Shown: positions 54,101 through 62,884 of the stretch, piece by piece
Numbering within the stretch: the stretch's first letter is position 1
How the letters are laid out: each line of letters opens with the position of its first letter
From: Rhizobium sp. P40RR-XXII
GTDB taxonomy: Bacteria; Pseudomonadota; Alphaproteobacteria; Rhizobiales; Rhizobiaceae
DNA: 64,000 nt
Assembly: GCF_012641405.1 (NCBI RefSeq)
Contig: NZ_JABAII010000004.1
Span: forward strand, 1 to 64,000
Direction: 5' to 3'
Program-made: the position numbers and the translations under genes
The notes under the pieces: model-generated
Seen by the model: only the letters and a program-made list of their open reading frames with translations
Told to the model about the DNA's origin: nothing
The model's database searches: none

Positions 54101-57100
54101 GCGTTTCCTTCGAGCTGCGCAAGATCGCCCGCCGTACCTGGCGCTACTTTGAGACCTTCGTCGTCGAGCAGCAGAACCATCTGCCGCCCGACAACGTGCA
54201 GCAGACCCCGAATGCCGTCGTGGCATCGCGCACGTCGCCAACCAATATCGGCGTCTACCTGCTGTCGGTGATCTCCGCGCGTCATTTCGGCTGGATGTCC
54301 TTCGAGGAAACCATCGATCGCATGGAAAAGACCATGGCGACCGTGGCGAAGCTCGAAAAGTTCCGCGGGCACCTGTGCAACTGGTATCACACCGATACGA
54401 TGAAGCCGATGGGCGCTCGCTATATCTCGGCTGTGGACAGCGGCAATTTCGCCGGTCACCTGATTGCGGTTTCTTCCGCCTGCCGTATCTGGGCGGAGGC
54501 GCCGTCAGCGCATATGCAGGGCAATCTGGACGGTATCGGCGACGTCGCCGGCATTCTCGCCGAAATGCTTGCCGAGCTTCCGGACGACCGCAAGACGGTT
54601 CGGCCGCTGCGCCGCCGCCTGGAAGAGCGTATCGTCGGCTTCCAGAACGCGCTCGCCGCCGTCAAGCGCGAGCATGAGTTCGCCTCCATCCGCGTCATCA
54701 ACCTTTCGGTTCTGGCGCAGGACATCCAGAAGCTGGCGGCAAACCTCGACCATGAAGTGAAGTCAACGCTGAGCGGCGAGGTGCTTACCTGGTCGCAATC
54801 GCTGGTCAAGGTCTGCGAAGGCCATATCGCCGACAGCATCTTCGATCTTGCCAATGTCGATTCGCTGCGCCAGCGCCTGGCGAAGTTGCGCGATGAAATG
54901 CGCGAACTCGCCTTCGGCATGGAATACGCCTTCCTCTATCGCCCGGAACGTCGCCTGCTTTCCATCGGTTTCCGCGTCGAAACCAATGAGCTCGATGCGG
55001 CCTGCTACGACCTTCTGGCTTCCGAAGCCCGCTTGACCAGCCTTTTCGCCATCGCCAAGGGCGATCTGCCGACCGAGCACTGGTATCGTCTCGGCCGCCA
55101 GGTCGTGCCCGTCGGCTCGCGCGGTGCGCTGGTCTCCTGGTCCGGCTCGATGTTCGAATATCTGATGCCGCCGCTCGTCATGCAGGAGCGCCAGGGCGGC
55201 ATTCTTAACCAGACGAACAATCTGGTCGTCCAGGAACAGATGAACTACGCCAAGCGCCTTGGCTCCGACATCCCCTGGGGCATCTCGGAAGCGGCCTTCA
55301 ATGCCCGCGACCATAACATGCATTACCAGTACACCAATTTCGGCGTGCCTTCCCTTGGCCTGAAGCGCGGTCTCGGCCAGAATGCCGTCATCGCGCCCTA
55401 CGCCTCCATCCTCGCCAGCCAGTATCGTCCGGCCGCGGCGCTGGAAAACCTGCAGAAGCTGCGCAAGGTGGGCGCGCTTGGCATCTACGGCTTCCACGAT
55501 GCCGTCGATTTCACGCCGACCCGCGTTCCCGAAGGCAAGAAGTGCGCTGTTGTCTACAACTACTATGCGCACCATCACGGCATGTCGATCGCCGCGATCG
55601 CCAACGTCGCCTTCAACGGCCGCCTGCGCGAACTCTTCCATGCCGATCCGGTGATCGAGGCGGCCGAACTGCTGCTGCAGGAAAAGGCGCCGCGCGATAT
55701 TCCGGTCATGGCCGCCAAGCACGAGAGCGACCAGCCGGCAAATATCCAGGAAGACATGCTGCGGCCGGAAATCCGCAAGATTGCCGATCCGGCGACGCGG
55801 GATCGCGAGCTCGCCTTCCTCTCCAACGGCCATTATTCGGTCATGCTGACGGCGACCGGCGCCGGCTATTCGCGCTGGAACGGCCTGACGGTCTCGCGCT
55901 GGCGCGCCGACCCGACGGAAGACCGTTGGGGCACCTTCATCTTCCTGCGCGACACCGCCTCCGGCCAGTGGTGGTCGGCGACTGCAGAGCCGCGCAGCAT
56001 CGAGGGCGAGAAGACCAAGGTCTCGTTCAGCGATGAAAAGGCCGAATATAGCAAGACGGTCGGCGATCTCACCAGTGACGTTGAATGCATCGTCGCGACC
56101 GAACATGACGCCGAAGGCCGTCGCGTGACGCTGCTCAACATGGGCACGGAAGATCGCTTCATCGAAGTGACCTCCTATCTCGAGCCGGCGCTTGCCAGTG
56201 ACGACGTCGATTCCGGTCACCCGGTCTTCGCGCGCATGTTCGTGCGCACCGAGATCGGCAATAGCGGCGACGTGATCCGCGCCGAGCGCAACAAGCGCGA
56301 CTTCAACGAGCCGGATATGTCGATCGCCCACATGGTCGTCGACAATGCCGGATCGGAACGGCCGACCGAATTCGAAACGGATCGCCGCAAGTTCCTCGGC
56401 CGCGGCCGCACGCTTGCGGAAGCCGCTGCTTTCGATCCGGGCACGACCCTTTCCGGCACCGACGGCTTCACCATGGATGCCTGCCTGTCGCTGCGTCGCG
56501 TCGTGCGCGTGCCCGCGGGCAAGAAGGTCAGCGTGATCTTCTGGACTATGGCCGCGCCGAACCGCGAAGAGGTCGACAAGGCCGTCGAGCGCTACCGCAA
56601 TCCCGACACATTCGGCATCGAACTCACGCAGGCCTGGACGCGCACGCAGATGCAGATGCGCCATGTCGGCGTCACCTCGCAGCAGGCGGCGGCCTTCCAG
56701 AAGCTCGCGCGCTATCTGGTCTATCCGGATATGCATCTGCGCGCCGATGGCGCCACCGTGCAGGCCGGTCTGCATTCGCAATCCGCACTCTGGCCGGTGA
56801 CGATCTCGGGCGATTTCCCGATCTTCACGCTGCGCATCAACGACGATATCGACCTCGAAATCGCCAGGGAAGCGCTGATGGCGGCGGAATATCTGCGTTC
56901 ACGCGGCATCACTGCCGATCTGGTGATCGTCAACGAACGCGCTGTCGAGCAGGCCCAGGACATGCAGCGCGAGCTGGACAAGCTCGTCGAGCACGTCCGT
57001 CACAATCAGGGCGACGGTCTCCGGCAGAACATCTTCTCAGTTCGCAAGGACCAGATCGAAAACGAGACCTATCAGGAGATCCTTGCCGCATCGCGGGTGA

Positions 57101-59634
57101 TCTTCCATGCCCGCAACGGCAAGCTCGTCGACCAGATCGCCCGCGCGGCGACGTTATTCGCCTCGGCGCAGTCCGATGCGCCGGCGCTGGTCAATCGCCT
57201 TACCGTACCGGCGGCGCTGCAGGCGTCGGTCTTTGCGGCCGACGCCCTGGAGGCGCAGGACGATCTCGATTTTTGGAACGGCTATGGCGGTTTCTCCAAG
57301 GACGGCCGCGAATATGTCGTTCGCCTGCCTGGCGGGCAGTCGACGCCGCATCCGTGGATCAACGTCATCTCGAACGAGCGCTTCGGCTTCCATGTGCCCG
57401 CCGAAGGCGGCGGCTTCACCTGGAGCCACAATTCGCGTGACTATCAGCTGACACCCTGGACCAACGACATGGTCGTCAACCGTCCGGGCGAAGCGCTCTA
57501 CGTGGCCGATCTCGACAACAACAAGGTCATGACGCCCTATGCCGGCCTGTCGCGCAATGCGAAGGTCCGCTTTGAGGCCCGTCACGGTCTCGGCTATTCC
57601 GTCTTCTCGAGCGAAGAGGATGGCGTCGCGCTGGAGTTGACGCAGACCGTCGATCGCGACCGCCCGGTCAAGCTCTTCCGCCTGCGGCTCAGCAACAACG
57701 GTGCCGGCAGCCGGCGGTTGCGGATCTACAATTATGCGGAATGGGTGCTCGGCACCAATCAGAACAAGACCAGGCCCTTCATCCTGTCGACGCTGGATGA
57801 GGAGACGGGTGCGCTGTTTGCCAACAATCCCTACAGCATCGATTATTTCAAGCGGACCGCCTTCATGGCGGCGAGCGAGGCGCATTCGAGCTTCTCGGCA
57901 AGCCGCCGCGAGTTCATCGGCCGCCATGGCACGATCCAGATGCCGGAAGCCGTCGTTACCGTCGCTGCGCTCTCGAACTCGACCGATCTCGACGGCGATC
58001 CCTGCGGTGCTCTGGCTTTCGACGTGACGATCGCGGCCGGCGAGCAGAAGGAAATCTGCTTCTACATGGGCGACACGGCCACCGTCGAGGAGGCCCGCGC
58101 GCTGGTTTCGGAAATCCGCAAGGCCGATTTCGAGACCGTGCTTTCTGCAGGCCGCGCGTTCTGGGACGGCTTCACCGGCCATGTGAAGATCTCGACGCCG
58201 GACAAGGCGATGAACAACATGATCAACGCCTGGCTGCCCTATCAGAGCCTCGGCTGCCGCATCATGTCGCGTACCGCCTTCTACCAGTCGTCGGGTGCCT
58301 TCGGCTTCCGCGACCAGCTGCAGGATACGCTGGCATTCCTGGTGCACAAGCCGGAACTCGCCCGCAACCAGATCCTCAATGCGGCGCAGCGTCAGTTCCG
58401 CGAGGGTGACGTGCAGCATTGGTGGCTGCCCGGCAGCGGCGCCGGCGTGCGCACCCATATCTCGGACGACGTCGTCTGGCTGGCTTATGCGATCGACCAG
58501 TACTGCACCGTGACGGGCGACAAGTCGATCCTCGACGAGGAGCTTGCCTTCGTCGAAGGTGCGGCGCTGATGCCCGGCACGCATGACGTCTTCTATCAAC
58601 CCACCGTGTCGCAGGACAAAGTCAGTGTCTACGAACATGCGGCTCTCGCTCTCGATCTCGCGATCAAGCGCAAGGGCGGCAACGGCCTGCCGCTGATCCT
58701 TGGCGGTGACTGGAACGACGGCATGAACCGCGTCGGCATCCAGGGCCGCGGCGAAAGCGTCTGGCTCGGCTGGTTCCTGGCCGGCATGCTCACCGCCTTC
58801 CTGCCCTACGCCGAAGCACGCGGCGACAAGGAGCGCGCCAAGCGCTGGTCCGATCACCTGCCGGAACTGCGCAAGGCGCTGGAAGCGGCCGGTTGGGACG
58901 GCGGCCATTACCGCCGCGGCTATTTCGACGACGGCAGCCCGCTCGGCTCCAGCGAGAATTTCGAGTGCCAGATCGATTCGATTGCGCAGTCGTGGAACAT
59001 TCTCTCCGGCGAAGGCGACAAGGCGCGCGGCGAGAAGGCGATGAACGCCGTTCTCGACAAGCTGGTGGACGACGAAAACCGCATTATCCGGCTGTTCACG
59101 CCGCCCTTTGCCAAGTCGGCGCGAGACCCGGGCTACATCAAGTCCTATCCGCCTGGCGTGCGCGAGAATGGCGGCCAGTATACCCATGCCGCGACCTGGG
59201 TCGTCATGGCGCTGGCGGAGATGAACCGCGGCGACGATGCCTGGCATTGCTTCGACATGCTGAACCCCGTCAACCATGCACGCGATCGTGATCAGGCCGA
59301 TACCTATCGTGTAGAGCCCTATGTGGTCGCGGCTGATATTTACGGTGAAGGACAATTGACCGGCCGTGGCGGCTGGACCTGGTACACAGGGTCCGCCGGC
59401 TGGCTGTATCGTGTCGCTGTCGAAGGTATTCTCGGTATCCGCGTGAAAAACGGCCGACTTTTCGTCAAGCCGGCGCTGCCTTCGAACTGGGACGGCTTTA
59501 CGGCGGATCTCGAGTTGCCGGGCGGAAATTACCGCATTTCCGTCTCAAAAGCGCCCGATGCGGCCGGATACTCGGTCACCATCAATGACAGGGCGATCGC
59601 CCATCCCGAAGAGGGTCATCCGATCGGACAGTAG
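51124..59634 (+). CDS. ndvB: Cyclic beta-1,2-glucan synthase (NdvB/ChvB)
   Basis: A 2836-residue inner-membrane enzyme that primes, elongates, trims and cyclises periplasmic beta-1,2-glucan from UDP-glucose. Order of parts: N-terminal cytoplasmic region (1-400), membrane segments (about 405-480), GT84 domain with LDSDTRL near residue 621 and QHRWARGDW near 771, membrane segments (about 805-860 and 935-985), a glycoamylase-like region around 1350-1500, and C-terminal GH94 phosphorylase-like domains with GGDWNDGM near 2527-2534 holding the catalytic Asp. Full family length. ATG 51124 is chosen; a TTG at 51103 would add 7 residues. Confidence 0.95.
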   Translation: MTSQNLSTVTPRDSEAKQIDHNDAIRATYFSNEQIKECGATFARNGAKTKLPGFAPFDFFARHKENEKEILRVYRSANADVDAGESITPAAEWLLDNHYIIEEAIQEVRRDFPKKFYDQLQTLTIDGMVMPRTMALAWLYVAHTHSTVSNQGLLALVEGFQSVEMLKIGELWAVPSLVRYILVENLRRISSRVEQSRLTRKKANAAVDELIRLNDDAKVAEFLKTLEPFTSDNTFATQFLYRLRDGSHTSGLAVTWLEKRLTEAGTDAESVMMAEHNRLSSGNVTMGNIIKSLRLIDDTDWSVWVEEVSAVDKLLWDETDYAKLDPGSRNSYRRRIEKLARRSEKTEMEIAQVAMAMTEAVKISGEGHPHEPNIGDFIMGQQTQKLEKAIGYRLPLSVSFVRQWRKLNWLSIAAPVLFLTVVALAIVGYFMLHSGMGWAETILLLLMFSLPASEGATGLFNFFVTMYLTPARLVGYEFKEGIPEEARTLVVVPTLIGNRDSVDELVRNLEVHYLANPGGEIYYALLSDWPDSQEEESERDLEILDYARREVANLAARYDEDGTQRFYLLHRRRLYNPAEGAWMGWERKRGKLHELNMLLRGDRDTTFLPGANIVPKDVQYVMTLDSDTRLVRDTVTKLVGKLHHPTNRPVFDPESKRVVRGYGVLQPRVTPSLTTGKDASVFQRVFSVNRGLDPYVFAVSDVYQDLVEEGTFTGKGLYHVDAFEASLKGKIEENAVLSHDLLEGSMARCALVTDCELVEDFPIRYEVEVSRQHRWARGDWQLLPYLFNPKRGVTGLGRWKMMDNLRRSLTPIAWFFASVLGWYFMEPLAALIWQILLIFCLFVAPTLSLINGIIPRTSDIVARAHLYTVWSDIRAANAQVALRIVFIADSACIMADAIGRSLYRAFVSRKLMLQWRTAASAQAAAQTTILGHYRVMWHAPVLALLALAFASLSGDNAFFVGIPFALLWVLSPAIAWYVSQSAETEDRLEVPESVSFELRKIARRTWRYFETFVVEQQNHLPPDNVQQTPNAVVASRTSPTNIGVYLLSVISARHFGWMSFEETIDRMEKTMATVAKLEKFRGHLCNWYHTDTMKPMGARYISAVDSGNFAGHLIAVSSACRIWAEAPSAHMQGNLDGIGDVAGILAEMLAELPDDRKTVRPLRRRLEERIVGFQNALAAVKREHEFASIRVINLSVLAQDIQKLAANLDHEVKSTLSGEVLTWSQSLVKVCEGHIADSIFDLANVDSLRQRLAKLRDEMRELAFGMEYAFLYRPERRLLSIGFRVETNELDAACYDLLASEARLTSLFAIAKGDLPTEHWYRLGRQVVPVGSRGALVSWSGSMFEYLMPPLVMQERQGGILNQTNNLVVQEQMNYAKRLGSDIPWGISEAAFNARDHNMHYQYTNFGVPSLGLKRGLGQNAVIAPYASILASQYRPAAALENLQKLRKVGALGIYGFHDAVDFTPTRVPEGKKCAVVYNYYAHHHGMSIAAIANVAFNGRLRELFHADPVIEAAELLLQEKAPRDIPVMAAKHESDQPANIQEDMLRPEIRKIADPATRDRELAFLSNGHYSVMLTATGAGYSRWNGLTVSRWRADPTEDRWGTFIFLRDTASGQWWSATAEPRSIEGEKTKVSFSDEKAEYSKTVGDLTSDVECIVATEHDAEGRRVTLLNMGTEDRFIEVTSYLEPALASDDVDSGHPVFARMFVRTEIGNSGDVIRAERNKRDFNEPDMSIAHMVVDNAGSERPTEFETDRRKFLGRGRTLAEAAAFDPGTTLSGTDGFTMDACLSLRRVVRVPAGKKVSVIFWTMAAPNREEVDKAVERYRNPDTFGIELTQAWTRTQMQMRHVGVTSQQAAAFQKLARYLVYPDMHLRADGATVQAGLHSQSALWPVTISGDFPIFTLRINDDIDLEIAREALMAAEYLRSRGITADLVIVNERAVEQAQDMQRELDKLVEHVRHNQGDGLRQNIFSVRKDQIENETYQEILAASRVIFHARNGKLVDQIARAATLFASAQSDAPALVNRLTVPAALQASVFAADALEAQDDLDFWNGYGGFSKDGREYVVRLPGGQSTPHPWINVISNERFGFHVPAEGGGFTWSHNSRDYQLTPWTNDMVVNRPGEALYVADLDNNKVMTPYAGLSRNAKVRFEARHGLGYSVFSSEEDGVALELTQTVDRDRPVKLFRLRLSNNGAGSRRLRIYNYAEWVLGTNQNKTRPFILSTLDEETGALFANNPYSIDYFKRTAFMAASEAHSSFSASRREFIGRHGTIQMPEAVVTVAALSNSTDLDGDPCGALAFDVTIAAGEQKEICFYMGDTATVEEARALVSEIRKADFETVLSAGRAFWDGFTGHVKISTPDKAMNNMINAWLPYQSLGCRIMSRTAFYQSSGAFGFRDQLQDTLAFLVHKPELARNQILNAAQRQFREGDVQHWWLPGSGAGVRTHISDDVVWLAYAIDQYCTVTGDKSILDEELAFVEGAALMPGTHDVFYQPTVSQDKVSVYEHAALALDLAIKRKGGNGLPLILGGDWNDGMNRVGIQGRGESVWLGWFLAGMLTAFLPYAEARGDKERAKRWSDHLPELRKALEAAGWDGGHYRRGYFDDGSPLGSSENFECQIDSIAQSWNILSGEGDKARGEKAMNAVLDKLVDDENRIIRLFTPPFAKSARDPGYIKSYPPGVRENGGQYTHAATWVVMALAEMNRGDDAWHCFDMLNPVNHARDRDQADTYRVEPYVVAADIYGEGQLTGRGGWTWYTGSAGWLYRVAVEGILGIRVKNGRLFVKPALPSNWDGFTADLELPGGNYRISVSKAPDAAGYSVTINDRAIAHPEEGHPIGQ

Positions 59635-59661
59635 CGGCTCCTGCACTGTTTCGCTTCGACG

Positions 59662-59695
59662 ATCGGGGCCAAAGGGGGAACTCTTTGGCCCCGAT
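59662..59695 (+). terminator. Stem-loop between ndvB and opgC
   Basis: Perfect 13-bp arms ATCGGGGCCAAAG and CTTTGGCCCCGAT surround an 8-base loop, 27 bases after the ndvB stop. Only a weak T-run (ATTTGATT) follows, so it may attenuate rather than end transcription into opgC. Confidence 0.6.
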
Positions 59696-59725
59696 TGCAT
59701 TTGATTGTCGGAACAGGAGAGTTTT

Positions 59726-60943
59726 ATGAATTCAAGGGCGAATATCGGCTCAGCGGCGGTGCAACATATAAGCCTGCCCAAGCCGGTCTCTCAGAGGGAT
59801 ACCCGACTGGATGTTCTCAGAGCCTTGGCTCTGATCATGATTTTCATCAACCATGTGCCAGGGCAGTTTTTCGAGGATTTGACCTCAAAGAATTTCGGCT
59901 TTTCCGACGGGGCGGAAGCTTTCGTGCTGATCTCCGGCATCTCGGTTGGTCTAGCCTATGGAACGAAGTTTTCACCCGGCAATCGCTTGAAAATGGCGTG
60001 GAAGGCGATCAAGCGGGCATTCACGCTTTATACCGCGCATATGATCACGACCTTCGTGACACTGGTACTGTTCATCTCGGGGGCATGGATTTTTCACCAG
60101 AAGGGTCTGCTCTGCGAAGTGAACATCCTGGCGTTGCTGATGGATCCGGCGCGCGGCATTCCTGCGCTGCTGACGCTCGGACACCAGATCGGCTACAACA
60201 ATATCCTGCCGATGTATGGCGCCCTGTTTCTGATGTTGCCGCTGATCATGCTGCTGGAGGCGAAAAACCCGCTGCTCCTGCTGTTGATTTCTGTCGGCGT
60301 CTGGCTGGTGTCGGGCATCTACTATATCGCGCCGCATACGACGCTGCTCGATGGCTTCTGGTTCCTCAATCCGTTGTCCTGGCAGCTCCTGTTCGTCATC
60401 GGTTTCATGGCCACCATGCATGTCAAGCGCGGCGGGCGCGTCCCCGTCCATCCAGTGCTGATCGCGCTTGCGTCCGCCTATGTGCTCCTTTCCTTCATCT
60501 GGGTGACCGACAAGCTCTGGATCCTCGGCGATTATCTAGCCACGCTTGGCCTGCCTACCGTCATCACCGGCTTCGACAAGACGTTCCTGTCACTGCCGCG
60601 CCTGCTGCACGTGCTGGCGCTCGCCTATCTGATCGTCAGCATACCCTCCATCTCACAGCTGCTGCGCCGCTCCGCGAATCATCCGCTGACGATCCTTGGC
60701 CGGCATTCGCTCAGCATCTTCGTGGCGGGCACGATCCTCGCCATGACTGGTCAGGTGATCCTATATGTGACGAACAAGAGCCCGACCGTCGGCGCGATCT
60801 ATGTCGTCATCGGCATCGCCGCGCAGTTCCTCTACGCCTATCATCTGGAACACAAGCGGCTGCAACTTGCCGGCGCCAGTGCGGCGAAAGTGCCCGCCGT
60901 AAGGGCGATCACGATGCCCGCACATATCGCGAAGCGTCGCTGA
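59726..60943 (+). CDS. opgC: OpgC-family acyltransferase
   Basis: A 405-residue inner-membrane protein with about ten hydrophobic segments. RDTRLDVLRALALIMIFINHVPG and FGFSDGAEAFVLISGISVGLAYG are hallmarks of OpgC, which adds succinyl groups to periplasmic glucans. ATG 59726 follows CAGGAGAG. It lies 91 bases after ndvB, so the likely role is anionic decoration of the cyclic glucan made by NdvB. Confidence 0.88.
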   Translation: MNSRANIGSAAVQHISLPKPVSQRDTRLDVLRALALIMIFINHVPGQFFEDLTSKNFGFSDGAEAFVLISGISVGLAYGTKFSPGNRLKMAWKAIKRAFTLYTAHMITTFVTLVLFISGAWIFHQKGLLCEVNILALLMDPARGIPALLTLGHQIGYNNILPMYGALFLMLPLIMLLEAKNPLLLLLISVGVWLVSGIYYIAPHTTLLDGFWFLNPLSWQLLFVIGFMATMHVKRGGRVPVHPVLIALASAYVLLSFIWVTDKLWILGDYLATLGLPTVITGFDKTFLSLPRLLHVLALAYLIVSIPSISQLLRRSANHPLTILGRHSLSIFVAGTILAMTGQVILYVTNKSPTVGAIYVVIGIAAQFLYAYHLEHKRLQLAGASAAKVPAVRAITMPAHIAKRR

Positions 60944-61284
60944 CTTCCTGAGCTGCGCGTCGATGCGCGGCTCAATCCCATGATTTTCTTCAATATTTCT
61001 TTTTGTGACACTTTCGCGAAGGAAGTGTGACGTGATTTTTCTGCAACGCGGCATGATTGCGCTGCGTCGCAACAGAATTTCGAGTGCCCAAAATCTTGTT
61101 GTGCAAAATCTAATTGTTATATGGTCGATGTGACGACGCTCGGGGAGCGCCGCCATCGCGTTGCCGGCATTGTCCAAGGGGATCGCCGCGCCTTCGTGGG
61201 GATTGTCAAAATCGGGAATGGGTAGGGACGTCGAATTCTCGGCGCGATGGCTCATGTCCAATCGATACTGAATTGGAGTAATCT
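60944..61284. promoter_or_regulatory. opgC-porin intergenic region, presumed porin promoter and leader
   Basis: The 341-base gap has an imperfect inverted repeat GTGACACTTTC / GAAGTGTGAC at about 61006-61031 and an AT-rich stretch (AAAATCTAATTGTTATATGG, 61106-61125) that could hold the -10 box. No gene is supported; a 166-codon minus-strand frame crosses it without recognisable content. Confidence 0.4.
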
Positions 61285-62376
61285 ATGAATATCAGAAGTC
61301 TTCTTCTCGGTTCGGCCGCCGCTCTGGCAGCTGCATCGGGAGCACAGGCGGCTGACGCCATCGTGGCTGCCGAGCCGGAACCGCTCCAGTACGTTCGCAT
61401 CTGCGATGCTTACGGCCCCGGCTACTTTTTCATTCCGGGCACCGAAACCTGCCTGAAGGTCGGCGGCCGCGTCCGCACCGAGGGCGAATGGTATGATGCC
61501 TATAACCCGAACAGCAAGAACGGCACGCTCTGGCACACCCGTGCGGAACTGAGCGTCGACACCGCGACCGACACCGAATATGGCCCGCTGAAGACCAACA
61601 CGGTCGTCCGTTGGGACTGGAATGACGGCAATGCGACCAGCACAAAGCTGCTCTGGGCCAATATCAGCCTCGGCGGCTTCCTGGTCGGTAAGGCCGATTC
61701 GCAGTACAACTACTACATGGGTTACGCCGGCAACGTCATCAACGACGACGTCATCTATGACGGCCCGAAGGAACTTAACCAGCTCACCTACAAGTATGAT
61801 GCCGGCAACGGCTTCACGGCAGTCATCTCGCTCGAGGATTCCAACTCTTCCAGCGATACGTCGTCCTATGGCGGCGCATGGCAGACCGGCAAGGGCAACC
61901 ATTATGCTCCGGACGTCGTTCTCGGCGCCGGCTATAAGACGGGTGCATGGACCCTTCGCGTGATCGGCGGCTATGACAGCGTCGTCGAGGAAGGCGCAAT
62001 CAAAGCTCGTATCGACGCCGATTTCGGTGACTTCAAGGCCTTCCTGATGGGCGGGTACAACACGGACGGCGACAAGCTGAACAAGTATGCAGGTTCCTAC
62101 TTGAACAGCAACCGTTCCGCCTGCCCGACCAACGGCGCAGATTGCGGCTGGGGCGACTGGGCCTTCTGGACGGGCGCCAGCTACCAGCTGAACCCGAAGC
62201 TGCAGGCCAATGCTCAGGTCGCCTACACCGACTCGGAGATCTTTGCCGCCACCGCCAACGTTGCCTGGCGCCCGGTCAAGGATCTGCTGGTCGAGCCGGA
62301 AGTTTCCTACACGAACTGGGATGCTGCCGACCGCGATCAGTGGGCCGGCGTACTCCGCTTCGAGCGCAAGTTCTGA
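61285..62376 (+). CDS. Outer-membrane porin (RopA/Omp2b-like)
   Basis: A 363-residue alphaproteobacterial porin (Porin_2 family). The signal peptide ends at AQA-ADAIVAAEPEPLQYVRICD; YGPGYFFIPGTETCLKVGGRVRTEG is the first barrel strand pair with the two family cysteines, and the chain ends in Phe (LRFERKF), as outer-membrane barrels do. ATG 61285 is preceded by GGAG. A terminator follows about 70 bases after the stop. Confidence 0.92.
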   Translation: MNIRSLLLGSAAALAAASGAQAADAIVAAEPEPLQYVRICDAYGPGYFFIPGTETCLKVGGRVRTEGEWYDAYNPNSKNGTLWHTRAELSVDTATDTEYGPLKTNTVVRWDWNDGNATSTKLLWANISLGGFLVGKADSQYNYYMGYAGNVINDDVIYDGPKELNQLTYKYDAGNGFTAVISLEDSNSSSDTSSYGGAWQTGKGNHYAPDVVLGAGYKTGAWTLRVIGGYDSVVEEGAIKARIDADFGDFKAFLMGGYNTDGDKLNKYAGSYLNSNRSACPTNGADCGWGDWAFWTGASYQLNPKLQANAQVAYTDSEIFAATANVAWRPVKDLLVEPEVSYTNWDAADRDQWAGVLRFERKF

Positions 62377-62447
62377 TCTGATACCGGTTGGGCGCCGATC
62401 TTAACTCCTGGTGCGCCCCAGCCAATTGACCTCCGATCAGAAAACGG

Positions 62448-62483
62448 AAAGGCCCGGTTTTCCCGCCGGGCCTTTCTTGTTTT
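62448..62483 (+). terminator. Rho-independent terminator of the porin gene
   Basis: Perfect 10-bp arms AAAGGCCCGG and CCGGGCCTTT surround an 8-base loop and are followed by CTTGTTTTT. Confidence 0.9.
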
Positions 62484-62504
62484 TGGTTAGCCGATCGAGG
62501 AAAG

Positions 62505-62790
62505 GACCTCGATGCTCAGGCTTCTTGCGAGCATGGTCCCTCACTCAGCTCTCTCCCCGCAAGCGGCAGAGCAATCGCATTTGAGGCACGTATGCGCCAC
62601 AAGTTCCTTCTCTCCTCGGAACGAAGGCGGCCCGCCCTTCACAAGCTCAGGGAGGCGGATGAGGAGGTTGACCGATTTGAATGCGGGGATTTTCGTGCTC
62701 TTGGCAGCACCCCCTCATCCGCCTGTCGGCACCTTCTCCCCGAGGGGAGAAGGTGGACGCGGCAGCAACCTCATTTCATATGAGAGTGCC
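62505..62790. repeat. RIME-like intergenic palindromic repeat
   Basis: The perfect 11-bp inverted repeat ACCTTCTCCCC / GGGGAGAAGGT (62731-62754) next to CCCTCATCCGCC matches the repeated intergenic elements common in Rhizobium and Agrobacterium genomes (RIME). An inverted copy of the outer part, GGCGGATGAGG, lies at about 62655-62665, so the element is a mosaic. Frames crossing it are not genes. Confidence 0.65.
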
Positions 62791-62832
62791 CTATCGTTCT
62801 GGCGAAAGGGAGTCTTTTATGTTTGCACGAAA

Positions 62833-62861
62833 AAGCCGGGAGAGCGGTGCTCTCCCGGCTT
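62833..62861 (-). terminator. Terminator of ndvA
   Basis: Perfect 13-bp arms AAGCCGGGAGAGC and GCTCTCCCGGCTT surround a 3-base loop. On the minus strand it is followed by TTTCG, making a TTTTT run, 23 bases after the ndvA stop. Confidence 0.85.
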
Positions 62862-62884
62862 CGATCTTGGGCCCCTTGCGAAGA

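Noticed and set aside
54763..59355. Antisense frames of 672 and 733 codons within ndvB
   Set aside because: They follow from ndvB codon usage; the products are Arg/Ala/Gly/Val-rich with no domains.
60761..61261. 166-codon minus-strand frame between opgC and the porin
   Set aside because: It overlaps the opgC 3' end and the porin leader and matches nothing recognisable.
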